Source: a virus
DNA: 37,919 nt
IMG/VR virus record: IMGVR_UViG_3300023301_000035
Location: 1-37,919 of that record
Reading direction: 5' to 3' (one strand)
Under the pieces are notes generated by a model, which was not told where the DNA came from, did not search any database, and saw only the letters and a program-made list of their open reading frames with translations. Position 1 is the stretch's first letter. Each line of letters starts with the position of its first letter. Made by a program: the position numbers and the translations under genes. This document shows positions 4,217 to 13,858 of this stretch, one piece after another.

Positions 4217-6911
4217 ATTGTTCTGGTGTTATTGTACCCTCATCTAATAATCGTTTAGCAATCTCATTAAACTGCCCGGTCAGTTCTTCAACTGAAGGGT
4301 AGTTCGCCTTACTTGAAATAGTAGCATAGTCCACAACTGTTGCATACTTTGGCCCACCTAAGCTGTTATCCACGTAGTTGACTGTGACACCGTGCTTTTC
4401 TTCCAGTTCACGCACCACCTTTAGTGAATCAATATGATTTCCAGCCACCACCTTACTTGGCACAAGCCGGCCAGCTTCAGCTTCGTTGTTTAGCATTCGT
4501 GCTACCACACCATTTTCAAACGCATCTAGGGGGTCACGATATACATAATCAACTATGATGTCTTTGTTAGCAGCATGAGCTTCTTCAATCTTCCTCAAAG
4601 CTGACTCTATTGATGAGAGGTTTGAATCAAATACAAACGCTGCATCATCCATTTGTTCATTGACACCATTAAGTCCTTTTAAGGCTGAACTTTTCCCAGT
4701 ACCAGAACCACCAGCGGTCATAACTACCGTTTCACCAGGATTCTTCAAAGCTTCAGTGAAAGCCTTTTTAGATAGGTATGAGGATGGCTCTTGAACGGAT
4801 GCTGCATTACTTCCAACATATCCTTCATCTTTAAACAAAGTTCGGAAAAGGTCAGTGTTGATTACAGTTCCACCTTCAGTTTCAGCAATATTTTTATACT
4901 GAGCAAGTAATTCATCTTCTTGGTCCAGGATTTTGTTGAATGCTGCATCTTCAATCGCTTTATTTTCTGGTGTTAATGAAGGTTCACGTTCGAATGAATC
5001 GCTTTTGGATTGTCTAGCTACAGCAGCAGCTTCAGTTTTGGCTGCTGCTGATACTGCATCATCCTTCACTGTTTGCCCCGGCTTAAACGTACCTGGTGTT
5101 CCAGTACCTTCACCGATTGAATTGAGATACGCTTCGAATGATTCTTGAATTTCTTTCTGACTCGCTCGTGAACTCATGGCCCGGTCAAACAAGCCACCTA
5201 CGTTGAAGGTTGCTACGTCTGCTGCTGTACCGGCACTAGATTGATTAATACCACGTGTATTACTTCCACTGAAGCCACGTGTTGGTGTAATATCATACAA
5301 ATCTTCTAGCTGGTCAGTGACATAAATCAGCTTGTTTAGGTCTACCGTTGAAGCGTAACCATTGGCTTTAGCTGTATTAAGTACACCATCAATAACTGAT
5401 TGTGGCCGGTCTGCTGCATTTCCTAGTACTCGTAAAGCTACTTCACTAATCTTTAACTCTTTAGCTGATAGTTCATCAAGGTTTCCCTTGTAGCCAAGTA
5501 GCTTCACCATGTCACCAAGTGGTGTGGACATTTCTGCATACTGCTTTCGCAAGGCATTGTAATCAGCTGGCATCAATTCACCAACTTGCTGTCTAGCAAC
5601 ACCAGCAATCTTTGATACTTCATCACTGAAAGTCTTTTCACGCTTTTGAACCAAGTCAAAATCTTTTAGTGTTCGCTGCAACCATTTATCCAAATCAGCT
5701 TCAGAATTTAAAGTACCATCCGATAGTTGGTCATATAGTTTTTGAATCTGAGGTACGTCACCTGAAGCGAGCGTTCCAGTGTTTGGAATAATTTTTGCAT
5801 CCAAATCAAATTCTACTTGGTAAGTATCTCTCAGGTATTCATCAAACTGGCGAAAAGCCACCTCAGTATCAATGTTAGTTTCTGTGCTAAGTCCTTTTCG
5901 TCTTTCACCAAGTTGTGTACCTACTTTTTTTCGTTCCTCGATTATAAACTGAACCGGCTTCATGAACTCACGCCCGGCAATCACTTTTGGTTGCGGTGTG
6001 TTTGGTGTTGGGTCACTTTCTTTGGCTTTGGCTTGCTGTACCAATTCCCGGTAGATAGAAACTTCTTCAGGTGTTGAACGGTCAATCACATTGACTACTT
6101 TTTCATCTGCACCGTTCTTAATTAAAGTACCTTTTTCTTTGGGCATCTGAGCCATCCGGCGTGATTCACTCGCTGTTTCCTGTGCTTCACGTGAAGTTCG
6201 TGTGGCAAAGTCTTTGATTTGTGTAGCAGCACCTTTAACAGTATCAACCACTGGATTGCCAGCTGCTTCAACTGGATTTGCTGCTGTCAAAATGGCTTGT
6301 GCTGCATCCTGAGAAGTGCGTTCAACTACATCTTTACCGGCTGTTTTTGCACCGCTTCTGAGCGTGTTTTGGATGCTTCTGAGTCCCTGACTAGCTACTT
6401 GTTTCACCCCCACACCTCCGATACCAGCGGTCATAGTATTTGCTACTGGCGCAATAATATTGGTCAGTGTATATTTTTGTTCATCTGGCAAAGCTTCATA
6501 TTGCTTAACTGCCCATTTACCCCATTCACTGTTCAAAGCTGCTTCACCACCTTGGGCAATTGCTCCACTAAGCTGTTCTTCAAATTCAGGCGTAGTCAAA
6601 AGCCTTCCAGCACCCGTAATACCTTCAGCAGCTAAATTGACCGCACCAGAAATTGGCGCTGTAAGCGCACCAGCAGCACGTTGAGTAACTGAAAGTCCAG
6701 GTGTAGTGAAAGCTTCTTTAATATTCTTTCCAGTGTCACCGATAACCCCTAGTGAGTTTTTAAAACTAGTTGCAACATCATTTGGAATATCAGAAATAAC
6801 CCGGCCAAAAGTACTGCCTTGTTGATTTTGTTCTGGCACTCTTGGTGCTTTTGGATTGACTTGCTTTACTGGCAAACCCCTACCAAACTCTTTCATTGAA
6901 ACTCGTGTCAT
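4197..6911 (-). CDS. Large virion/internal protein with C-terminal P-loop (zeta-toxin-like) kinase domain, 904 aa
   Basis: Residues 1-170 include small-residue-rich amphipathic stretches (GVNLAAEGITGAG, IAPVANTMTAGIGGVGV) typical of ejected internal virion proteins. The middle is helical and charged. Around residues 730-742 is a Walker A motif (TAGGSGTGKSS), followed by VDYVYRDPLDAFENGVVARM, which resembles zeta-toxin/PezT-type P-loop kinases that phosphorylate UDP-sugars. Last large gene of the virion cluster and 2 nt from the 678-aa gene. Inference: a virion protein that may carry a nucleotide-kinase activity into the cell. Activity not shown; an ATPase role in DNA entry is an alternative. 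Confidence 0.7.
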   Translation of the reverse strand: MTRVSMKEFGRGLPVKQVNPKAPRVPEQNQQGSTFGRVISDIPNDVATSFKNSLGVIGDTGKNIKEAFTTPGLSVTQRAAGALTAPISGAVNLAAEGITGAGRLLTTPEFEEQLSGAIAQGGEAALNSEWGKWAVKQYEALPDEQKYTLTNIIAPVANTMTAGIGGVGVKQVASQGLRSIQNTLRSGAKTAGKDVVERTSQDAAQAILTAANPVEAAGNPVVDTVKGAATQIKDFATRTSREAQETASESRRMAQMPKEKGTLIKNGADEKVVNVIDRSTPEEVSIYRELVQQAKAKESDPTPNTPQPKVIAGREFMKPVQFIIEERKKVGTQLGERRKGLSTETNIDTEVAFRQFDEYLRDTYQVEFDLDAKIIPNTGTLASGDVPQIQKLYDQLSDGTLNSEADLDKWLQRTLKDFDLVQKREKTFSDEVSKIAGVARQQVGELMPADYNALRKQYAEMSTPLGDMVKLLGYKGNLDELSAKELKISEVALRVLGNAADRPQSVIDGVLNTAKANGYASTVDLNKLIYVTDQLEDLYDITPTRGFSGSNTRGINQSSAGTAADVATFNVGGLFDRAMSSRASQKEIQESFEAYLNSIGEGTGTPGTFKPGQTVKDDAVSAAAKTEAAAVARQSKSDSFEREPSLTPENKAIEDAAFNKILDQEDELLAQYKNIAETEGGTVINTDLFRTLFKDEGYVGSNAASVQEPSSYLSKKAFTEALKNPGETVVMTAGGSGTGKSSALKGLNGVNEQMDDAAFVFDSNLSSIESALRKIEEAHAANKDIIVDYVYRDPLDAFENGVVARMLNNEAEAGRLVPSKVVAGNHIDSLKVVRELEEKHGVTVNYVDNSLGGPKYATVVDYATISSKANYPSVEELTGQFNEIAKRLLDEGTITPEQYAGYIE

Positions 6912-6913
6912 AG

Positions 6914-8950
6914 CTATGGGTTAATTAATATTACTGAACCATCTGGTTGCATGATTCCTTGTCTACCGTAAGCATCTTCTATAACCTCGCCAACCACAAA
7001 CTGTTTGGCTGGTTCAGTTAGACTCGACTGGTAAGAACCGTATGAAGTGGGAACTGCTATCTCCACATCCTTAGCCGGTACATCAACTTTTGAATAACCA
7101 TATACAGTCAGTTGGTTTGAATTCAAATAATTATCAAAGTTTGTTTCCATCAAGCTGTCTAAACCTCTCAGTTTTACATCACCATTAGAACCAATTCCAA
7201 GTGAGTTGTTAAATGCACCTGGCACAAGTGCTGCATATCGGGCATATTCCTGCTCAGTAACAGCTGCACCAGACCGAGCCACCAGTAGTTTTGAAAGGAA
7301 TTCTTCACGAGCTTGCTCATATTGAGTCATGGCCTGTGAAGGCACAAGGTTTGAAGCTATACCTCCCACTAAACCAGTACCCCCAAAGTTGGTTCGTTGC
7401 GCTTCATCCCATTTTTCCATCATAAACGGCAAAGTGTCATTTACAATTTCATTCATAGCGGTAATACCTTTTGTGGCATCAGCTGAAAGTACTGTAGACG
7501 GCAATCCTGTGTTTCGACTCACGATTGCACCATCTGGCTTCGGTAGTGAGCGTGCCAGTTCTGCAACCGCGCCAACTGACATTCCTTTTGGTAGTCCTGT
7601 TGGTAATTTACCAGTAGCAGCGTAGTCACTGGCAAAAGCAATCATATCAAGTGATGGTGCTGTGTTATCTGGTCCAACAGTCAATCCTAGTGCTGAAATA
7701 GCTGCTGCATCACCAGCTGCTGCCCGGTCAAGTAGTTCACCTGTTTGGGTTCTTGATGCTGAAGCACGACTATTGGCTGCTGAAGCGTTACTCTGATTTA
7801 TGTTAGCCTGTTGAGCTTCCATCCGTAGTGCTAATTCAGAACCAGGTCGAACCTTAGCGTACAAAGTCACACCACCAGCTTCAACTTCAATCCCACCAGG
7901 AACTGGTGTTGGTGAAATGTCATAGCCAGCTTCAGTCAGACTATTACGCATTGCAGTTGTTTCTTCACGCTTTGCCTGAGCGCCCATCTTTGTTTTTACA
8001 CCATCAATACTATCAGTAAGAGATACACCAGCATCAGCCATAAATTGAGCTGTTTCAGGTGAAATCATTAACTCTTTGAGGTAGTCAGCTGTAGCTTGTG
8101 CTGATTCCACATCTTTAACAGCCAAATTGCGTTCAGTTGTAGCGATAGCTGCTTGTTCAGCATCTAAATTAATGAGCTTATTGTTGTTCAGTTCAAGAAT
8201 AGTGTTGTAATAACTCAATTCATCATTACGGTCAGCCACAACCGCTGCCACTGTGCGGTCAATCATAGCGTAGGCTTGGGTAATTTGACCGTTTCTAGCA
8301 TCCATTACCGCTTGAATCACACCGGCCCGGCCTTGTACATCTGCCATTGTTTTTGACAATGATTTTTGTAGCACCTTGCCTGAAACTTGTCTGCCGGTAG
8401 CAATATTAATAAGCTCATTACTTTGAGTTAGTAGTGAATCTAGTTCGTTGGTCAGTTTTTGATTAGCTTCAAAGTTTTCGTTGACCTTTAGTTTTTCACG
8501 CTGCTTCTTTTCTAAATCTTCACGAAATGGCTGAGTCAATTCCTTACCTTCTTCGAGAATTTTCTCTTGTTCTTTTTCTAGTTTTGCAATATCAACGTCT
8601 AAAGCAGAATTCTGAGTCTTTAAAGTCTTGTCAAGAGTGGCTCGACTTGAATCAACAGCACCCTGAATGCTGTTTGTATTGGCTGTAATCAGCGGTAGCG
8701 CTTCCGGCTCAGGCAAGTTGACTGTAGGTGCTGGCGCAAGGTTTGTAGCCGGTACAGGTGAACTTACAGGTTGTGCAAGTGCTGTTGATAGCTGCTGATT
8801 AGTCATCCCACTGGCTTGCTCTTGCGTAACTGGCGAATCCTTTTTTTCTGGTTGCTTAGTTTGACCAATCACTTCTTTGCTAGTTGTACCATCTTCATTT
8901 TTAGTAGAACGGATTCTTTCACCTGTTTCTAGTTTCGTGTAAATTGCCAT
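6914..8950 (-). CDS. Coiled-coil internal virion (ejection-type) protein, 678 aa
   Basis: Start set at the ATG at 8950-8948, which sits 9 nt after an extended -10 box. The N-terminus is followed by a Pro/Ala-rich linker and then long coiled coil (about residues 100-330, with stretches such as LEKEQEKILEEGKEL), then an Ala/Ser-rich region and a smaller C-terminal domain. Size, composition and place between the spike chaperone and the 904-aa gene fit the internal or ejection proteins of podoviruses. No catalytic motif seen. Confidence 0.65.
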   Translation of the reverse strand: MAIYTKLETGERIRSTKNEDGTTSKEVIGQTKQPEKKDSPVTQEQASGMTNQQLSTALAQPVSSPVPATNLAPAPTVNLPEPEALPLITANTNSIQGAVDSSRATLDKTLKTQNSALDVDIAKLEKEQEKILEEGKELTQPFREDLEKKQREKLKVNENFEANQKLTNELDSLLTQSNELINIATGRQVSGKVLQKSLSKTMADVQGRAGVIQAVMDARNGQITQAYAMIDRTVAAVVADRNDELSYYNTILELNNNKLINLDAEQAAIATTERNLAVKDVESAQATADYLKELMISPETAQFMADAGVSLTDSIDGVKTKMGAQAKREETTAMRNSLTEAGYDISPTPVPGGIEVEAGGVTLYAKVRPGSELALRMEAQQANINQSNASAANSRASASRTQTGELLDRAAAGDAAAISALGLTVGPDNTAPSLDMIAFASDYAATGKLPTGLPKGMSVGAVAELARSLPKPDGAIVSRNTGLPSTVLSADATKGITAMNEIVNDTLPFMMEKWDEAQRTNFGGTGLVGGIASNLVPSQAMTQYEQAREEFLSKLLVARSGAAVTEQEYARYAALVPGAFNNSLGIGSNGDVKLRGLDSLMETNFDNYLNSNQLTVYGYSKVDVPAKDVEIAVPTSYGSYQSSLTEPAKQFVVGEVIEDAYGRQGIMQPDGSVILINP

Positions 8951-8968
8951 ATTCAAATTATTATACCA
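8951..8968 (-). promoter_or_regulatory. Extended -10 promoter, leaderless type
   Basis: Minus-strand TGG-TATAAT (8968-8960), 9 nt, then ATG 8950. Gives the two internal-protein genes their own transcript inside the virion cluster. Confidence 0.6.
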
Positions 8969-8972
8969 TCTT

Positions 8973-9614
8973 CTAATCCAGTTTTTTATTTAAATCTTCA
9001 ACTTCTTTCGATAATTCTTGTACCGCTTTAACTAAAATTGGCACTAATTCGTCATACGAAACACCATACATAGTATCTTCTGAGCCATCAACAACTTCTG
9101 GTATGTACTCCATCAGTTCTTGCGCAACAAAACCAAGTTTTACAACATCTTCCCCTTTTTTAAATTTATATGAAACAGGTCTTATTTTTTTTATAGTATC
9201 CAAACCATATTCGATATCTTTAATATTTTTTTTTAACCGTCTATCAGAAGCTGTTGAAAAAAAGTATGAGCGCATGTATCCAAATGCTTTACTAGCAGAA
9301 CCTAGTACAGCACCACCACCAATACCACCAGCATCAATAGATGGAATAATTGCTCCAGTCAATGTGAACTCACCAGCAGCACCTAAAGCAATCATATCTA
9401 TATAGGCATTTCCATTTTCATCAACACGATTTAAGGCTATCTGCCCAGCAAGACCAACTCCTGTATTTATTGATTGAAAATTAAATTCTTCAGCATTAAA
9501 TGAGCGATTTTCTAAATCACCACCTTTAATTCTTTTGTTTTTATTCGTCTGAAGTCTGCCACGGCTCATTTGACGCTTAAGATTGCTTATATTTTTATTA
9601 TTTTGTTCAATCAT
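8973..9614 (-). CDS. Tail spike/fibre protein with S74 intramolecular chaperone, 213 aa
   Basis: The C-terminal 90 residues begin with SDRRLKKNIKDIEYGLDTI (from about residue 123) and end in a coiled coil; this is the hallmark of the peptidase S74/endosialidase-type intramolecular chaperone, which trimerises a fibre and then cleaves itself off with a Ser-Lys dyad (Ser123 and Lys128/129 here). The N-terminal 120 residues form a short beta-rich stalk. It lies 2 nt after the tail gene 9617-11875. Unusually short for a receptor-binding spike, so it may attach to or fold another fibre. Confidence 0.85.
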   Translation of the reverse strand: MIEQNNKNISNLKRQMSRGRLQTNKNKRIKGGDLENRSFNAEEFNFQSINTGVGLAGQIALNRVDENGNAYIDMIALGAAGEFTLTGAIIPSIDAGGIGGGAVLGSASKAFGYMRSYFFSTASDRRLKKNIKDIEYGLDTIKKIRPVSYKFKKGEDVVKLGFVAQELMEYIPEVVDGSEDTMYGVSYDELVPILVKAVQELSKEVEDLNKKLD

Positions 9615-9616
9615 AA

Positions 9617-11875
9617 CTATTCTTCATCTACAAAATTAACATGCAGATTTTCAATTACTGGTGAGTTGTTTCCATCGGTAACGAAAACAAACCTGGCTTG
9701 AAGTGAGCCGACTTCAGGAACTGTACCCATTCCACGCAACTGCAACAGTTTATCATTTAGCTGTTGTGGGTGAGTCACATATGCAGCGTAATTATTGCTG
9801 TATTGCATAGTCAGTGAAGTGTCAGCTGGCATTTCAATGTAGTCAGCTAGGATTTCTTTGACTGACTTGAATTTGGCCCGGTCAGCTGGTGAATTCAGTA
9901 CCATCGTTTCGATATACGCACCGTTATATTTCAAGCTCCAATTTAACTTATCAACACCTTGTGCGGTAGCTGATTTCCAGGATACGTAGACATCAAAACC
10001 TTGCACTACAATTGAACCAATCTCTATTCCGGCAAATTCACCAGAAGAAATTGGAAATGAAAGGTCCATTGTAATATTGTAGTCTTTTGAGTACTGACCG
10101 TATGCGTACACACCCTGAAGATTAGGATTTCCTTCTACATTAGTCAGACCAAATATTGGCACACCCATAAAGTAACCAACAGCATTAGCGTTCACCTTGC
10201 ATCGTGCTGTTTTTGAATAGACACCGGGAATTCGTTTGTGCTTTAGTAGTTTTTCTCCATCGTAGTAGTGCATCTGACCGGAATCACCCACAATGGCGTA
10301 TGTGTAATTATCTTCATCAAGAAAAGCGTGAATTTCATCTTCATATACAAAATCTTCACCATACCAAGTTGGTGATTCAGTATCCCATCGCAGTACACGT
10401 GATTTTCCGTTCACGTTGGTAGTACCAATTAGAAGGTCAACATCAAAGTTCTCCAAGATAGTGATTCGCTCAGGCTCTCGAATGCTAAAGTCTGACTCTA
10501 GTGTGATAACTCCGGCTTCATTTACTACACAAATCGTGTGTTTGTCACCAAAGTACAATCTGCCATTGGATTTCTTGACCGGGTGATACTTTTCATCACC
10601 GTTTTTAAACTGAGTTAAATAACCATTTTCATTTAAATTAGTAATATTTAGAATGTCAGCTACTGTTGTTCTTAATAACCAATCTTTGGTAGCAAAATAA
10701 ACATACTGAGTCATTTCATCATCAAAAGTATTTTCATCTGGTCCATCAGCACCATCAGGTACAGCAAATTCTTCAGCACCCAGCACCGTTACTATAGGGT
10801 CAGCATCAGCTTGACCACTTGGACCTAAATCATATTGAAATACTGTTTCAGGGCTATCTTGTGTACCTACATAAAATTTACTATTATCAGGTGAAGCATT
10901 TAGTCCAAAGTATACACCACTTGGCAATTTGTATTCATTTCTAAAAACAGCCGTAGTGATATCCCAAGGTGTGGTCATTTCATATTTTCTAAGAAAAGAA
11001 TTTGTAGTTGTAGCGATTATTGTTGTACCGTCTGAGGTGATAAACCCACCACCGCCGTATGTTAAATTAAGACCAGCACCAATATTAAACCCTGCTGTAT
11101 ATGTAGCTGAGGTGATATCCCACGCTGTGCTTAGGGTATATTGACGAAACTCTTGATTTGAACCATCCCATAAATACATTTCTGTACCATCTGGTTTGAA
11201 AACGATACCGTAAGCACGGCTAAATTGAGTACCAAAGTTGTAAGTGACACCAGTAGCTGAAGCTGTTGATATATCCCAAGCTGTAGACATTTCATATTCA
11301 ACAACATTTGTAGTACCCATATCTTCACAGATATAAAATTTTGTTCCACCTGGTTTGAAAAACAGGCCACGTGAATTTGTGCCGGTTGCAAAAGTTTTGG
11401 TAGCATACGTGGCTGTAGAAACATTATAGGCTTCAGTTAAGGTGTATTGAAAAATTGCATTACTAACGTTCAGTACATACATTGATAAACCATTATCTTT
11501 AAAGCAATGGCTTATTCCAATAGAACTTATTTGAGCTTCGTAATTTTTAGACAGACCACTATAAGTTGCGTTAGTAACTTTCATTTTAAACCCAGGAATC
11601 GTGAGTGAACCAAGTAAGGTAAAAGTATCAGCAACTTCACGCCAAATCTTTCCCGATTCACTAGAGAACCAAAGTGTTGAACCATCAGAAAGTGGCAATG
11701 AAACTTTACAAAGCTCATCAACTACAGCACCTGAAATCTTACTCAGTGCTTGGTTTGCCTGAATCGCACCAGGTTGTGAACGGTAATCAACACCAACAAG
11801 CCGGTGAGCTGAACCTAGCACACCTGACCATTTAGTGTCTGATAAACCCTGGATGCCGTTTGGAAAAATATTCAT
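9617..11875 (-). CDS. Tail nozzle/hub protein with beta-propeller repeats, 752 aa
   Basis: Residues about 125-350 contain four or five repeats of the form FKPDGT-x-MYL ... YTLSTAWDITSATY, recognisable as blades of a beta-propeller. The flanking parts are beta-rich, and the C-terminus (VENLHVNFVDEE-like end) resembles podoviral tail-tube B/nozzle proteins. Immediately downstream of the adaptor (1 nt gap) and upstream of the spike chaperone, the expected place for a tail nozzle. The exact homologue cannot be named by eye. Confidence 0.7.
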   Translation of the reverse strand: MNIFPNGIQGLSDTKWSGVLGSAHRLVGVDYRSQPGAIQANQALSKISGAVVDELCKVSLPLSDGSTLWFSSESGKIWREVADTFTLLGSLTIPGFKMKVTNATYSGLSKNYEAQISSIGISHCFKDNGLSMYVLNVSNAIFQYTLTEAYNVSTATYATKTFATGTNSRGLFFKPGGTKFYICEDMGTTNVVEYEMSTAWDISTASATGVTYNFGTQFSRAYGIVFKPDGTEMYLWDGSNQEFRQYTLSTAWDITSATYTAGFNIGAGLNLTYGGGGFITSDGTTIIATTTNSFLRKYEMTTPWDITTAVFRNEYKLPSGVYFGLNASPDNSKFYVGTQDSPETVFQYDLGPSGQADADPIVTVLGAEEFAVPDGADGPDENTFDDEMTQYVYFATKDWLLRTTVADILNITNLNENGYLTQFKNGDEKYHPVKKSNGRLYFGDKHTICVVNEAGVITLESDFSIREPERITILENFDVDLLIGTTNVNGKSRVLRWDTESPTWYGEDFVYEDEIHAFLDEDNYTYAIVGDSGQMHYYDGEKLLKHKRIPGVYSKTARCKVNANAVGYFMGVPIFGLTNVEGNPNLQGVYAYGQYSKDYNITMDLSFPISSGEFAGIEIGSIVVQGFDVYVSWKSATAQGVDKLNWSLKYNGAYIETMVLNSPADRAKFKSVKEILADYIEMPADTSLTMQYSNNYAAYVTHPQQLNDKLLQLRGMGTVPEVGSLQARFVFVTDGNNSPVIENLHVNFVDEE

Positions 11876-11876
11876 A

Positions 11877-12584
11877 TTACATCAAACTAGGGCCACGTGA
11901 AGTTTTTACCACATCGAAACTCGGCTCATCATCAATATCACGGTCCTGGAAATAATCATCAATGTCAGCTTCAATCTGAGTTATTTCATCGTTGATAGCA
12001 CCCAGCCGTTCACGGTTATAGATACCGCAATAAATCTTTGATGCGTAGAGTCCCGGTAGACGTTCGAAATCTTGGTTGAATCCAACTACCCAGTCAATAC
12101 TTGAAACTGTTGGCAAATCAATGGCTGCACCTGGCTGATACTCAATTTCCAATCCGGCTGTTGCGCCATAGTTTGGTGCTGGATATGGCATCAATGAAAA
12201 ACCAATTTTGTCATAGTGAGTAGGTTCACCTGAAGCATTCAGGATATCATCATTTGTTTTGTTTCTATCAAGTGGCAATAGTGTTTTCATTACTCCATCA
12301 CTACCTTTGATTCTTACTCTGAGAATCTTTAAGTGCTTTGTTTCTAGGCCGTAATTATCCTGACCGGCAACTAAATCTTTCACGGCAATTGGAATGGTAG
12401 TGCTGTTTGAACTGACATGCTTCCAGGTGCGGTCCTTCTTCATTATTCGAGAAGAAACTTTTGCCAATCCAAAAGCAAAGTTTCGCACCTTGTCTGCTAT
12501 TGGGTAAGTATTGTCATTTGTTGAACACACAAAGTCCATGTCTGAAACCAGGTCCTGGTTATCTGTATCACCATTGAAATTCAT
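11877..12584 (-). CDS. Head-tail adaptor (tail tube A-like), 235 aa
   Basis: 235 aa, first gene after the coat-gene terminator, with its own extended -10 box 8 nt upstream of the ATG. The sequence has a beta core (GFSLMPYPAPNYGATAGLEI) flanked by helices, and the C-terminal helix is acidic (DEITQIEADIDDYFQDRDID), as in podoviral adaptor proteins that line the portal exit. Assignment rests on size, predicted fold and position between coat and nozzle genes. Confidence 0.6.
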   Translation of the reverse strand: MNFNGDTDNQDLVSDMDFVCSTNDNTYPIADKVRNFAFGLAKVSSRIMKKDRTWKHVSSNSTTIPIAVKDLVAGQDNYGLETKHLKILRVRIKGSDGVMKTLLPLDRNKTNDDILNASGEPTHYDKIGFSLMPYPAPNYGATAGLEIEYQPGAAIDLPTVSSIDWVVGFNQDFERLPGLYASKIYCGIYNRERLGAINDEITQIEADIDDYFQDRDIDDEPSFDVVKTSRGPSLM

Positions 12585-12601
12585 ATAGCTAAATTATACC
12601 A
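12585..12601 (-). promoter_or_regulatory. Extended -10 promoter, leaderless type
   Basis: Minus-strand TGG-TATAAT (12601-12593), 8 nt, ATG 12584. Sits just beyond the coat-gene terminator and restarts transcription for the tail genes. Confidence 0.65.
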
Positions 12602-12611
12602 CACACAAAAA

Positions 12612-12625
12612 ACCCCATATGGGGT
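12612..12625 (-). terminator. Terminator after the coat gene
   Basis: Perfect palindrome ACCCCATATGGGGT, followed on the minus strand by six T. Placed 26 bp after the coat stop codon; probably limits read-through so coat is made in excess. Confidence 0.8.
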
Positions 12626-12650
12626 CTTAATGTGTTCAGTGGGCAATTGG

Positions 12651-13817
12651 TTACCAGCCTGAAACGTCTTGTGGTACTCGGTATGATGCAAGCGCTCCGT
12701 CTTGGAACATCTTTGCGCCAACTCCGATAATACCCTTTGGTAGTTGTGCGAATCCTTTTTCTTTTGAACCGATTTCCAGTTCCATGAATTGCATCACTAG
12801 GTCGATTGAACCTCGCATCGCAAGTAGAGAATCTTGACGTTGTGCAGAAACCACGTTTCCAACAGCTGTCATGTTTTCCTCAACCTTAATGTCTCCAAAT
12901 CCTGCTAGTCCAACATTTGTTGATGCTGAAGTTGCAGTAATCTTTCGCTTGTTTCGAATCATAAATGCTCCTACAGCGTCAAAGTCAACGTAAGTTGTAC
13001 CTGCACCAGCAGCACCATTGATAAGTGCAACAAGGTTTGCCTGAGTTGCAGCCGGGTTCGCACCAATCAGTACAGAACCAGCAGCAGCACCAGAAAGTGA
13101 AGCTACAAACTCAATCTTTCGGCCTAGAATTGTCCAGTCATCACCAGCTGTTGGCTGTGTAGCCATTGCTAGATTTGCTGAGAAAGGTAGGTTGTTGTTT
13201 TGAACAATTGTCCATCCCTTCCACGGTCCGATGATTCCAGTCTTACTCACCATGTCACCAAGTGGTGTTTCTCGTTGGTCACGTGCCTTTCGCAATAGTG
13301 CAACAGTTCGTGGTCCAAATACAGCTACTCGTTGGTTACTATCTGAAGGAATATCAAACGCACCTAGAGTACCAGCAGCATCTTCAAACACATCGTGAAT
13401 GTTTGTAGTGGTCAAAGCAACGTATGTACCACCATTAAACTTGTGTTCTGCATTCACAAACTGTGAAGTGAAGATTTGTTCAGTTCGGTTGATAAGACCT
13501 TCTCGAATTCCTTTTGTACTGTGACCAAGTAGGTCATACATACTCTGGTTTCGTTCAGTAATATCAATCACTTCAGCAGCAGTTGGGAAAGTATCAACTT
13601 CCAGTGTCTGCTTTTCAGCGGTCTTCTTGTCAAACGTGATGTCAGTGTGAGCTACGTAGTCATGAATTGACGGATTTGACAGAATTGGCCGGTGTGCCTT
13701 TCGTCCATCAGTACTAATTACTGAAGTGAGGTCTTGGTTTGCGAGGTAAAGTGCAGACGTTTCTGTATAGAAATCTGACTGTAGGTTACCCCAAAATTCT
13801 GCTTTTGCATCTTCCAT
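12651..13817 (-). CDS. Major capsid (coat) protein, 388 aa
   Basis: Start at the ATG at 13817-13815 (MEDAKAEFWG). Follows the scaffold gene and precedes a strong terminator, as coat genes often do. The segment LIGANPAATQANLVALINGA, within the second half, is a pattern I recall from inserted domains of HK97-fold coat proteins; RVAVFGPRTVALLRKARD and KEKGFAQLPKGIIGVGAKMF also fit a phage coat. It assembles the icosahedral shell around the scaffold. No Shine-Dalgarno site; the leader is AT-rich. Confidence 0.85.
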   Translation of the reverse strand: MEDAKAEFWGNLQSDFYTETSALYLANQDLTSVISTDGRKAHRPILSNPSIHDYVAHTDITFDKKTAEKQTLEVDTFPTAAEVIDITERNQSMYDLLGHSTKGIREGLINRTEQIFTSQFVNAEHKFNGGTYVALTTTNIHDVFEDAAGTLGAFDIPSDSNQRVAVFGPRTVALLRKARDQRETPLGDMVSKTGIIGPWKGWTIVQNNNLPFSANLAMATQPTAGDDWTILGRKIEFVASLSGAAAGSVLIGANPAATQANLVALINGAAGAGTTYVDFDAVGAFMIRNKRKITATSASTNVGLAGFGDIKVEENMTAVGNVVSAQRQDSLLAMRGSIDLVMQFMELEIGSKEKGFAQLPKGIIGVGAKMFQDGALASYRVPQDVSGW

Positions 13818-13858
13818 AAGCAATTTAAAGTTAAATTACGACTGGCTAAACAGTGCAA

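Noticed and set aside
11131-11424. 97-aa minus-strand frame inside the nozzle gene
   Set aside because: Fully embedded in another frame of the 752-aa gene, which has clear repeats; composition looks like a frame shadow.
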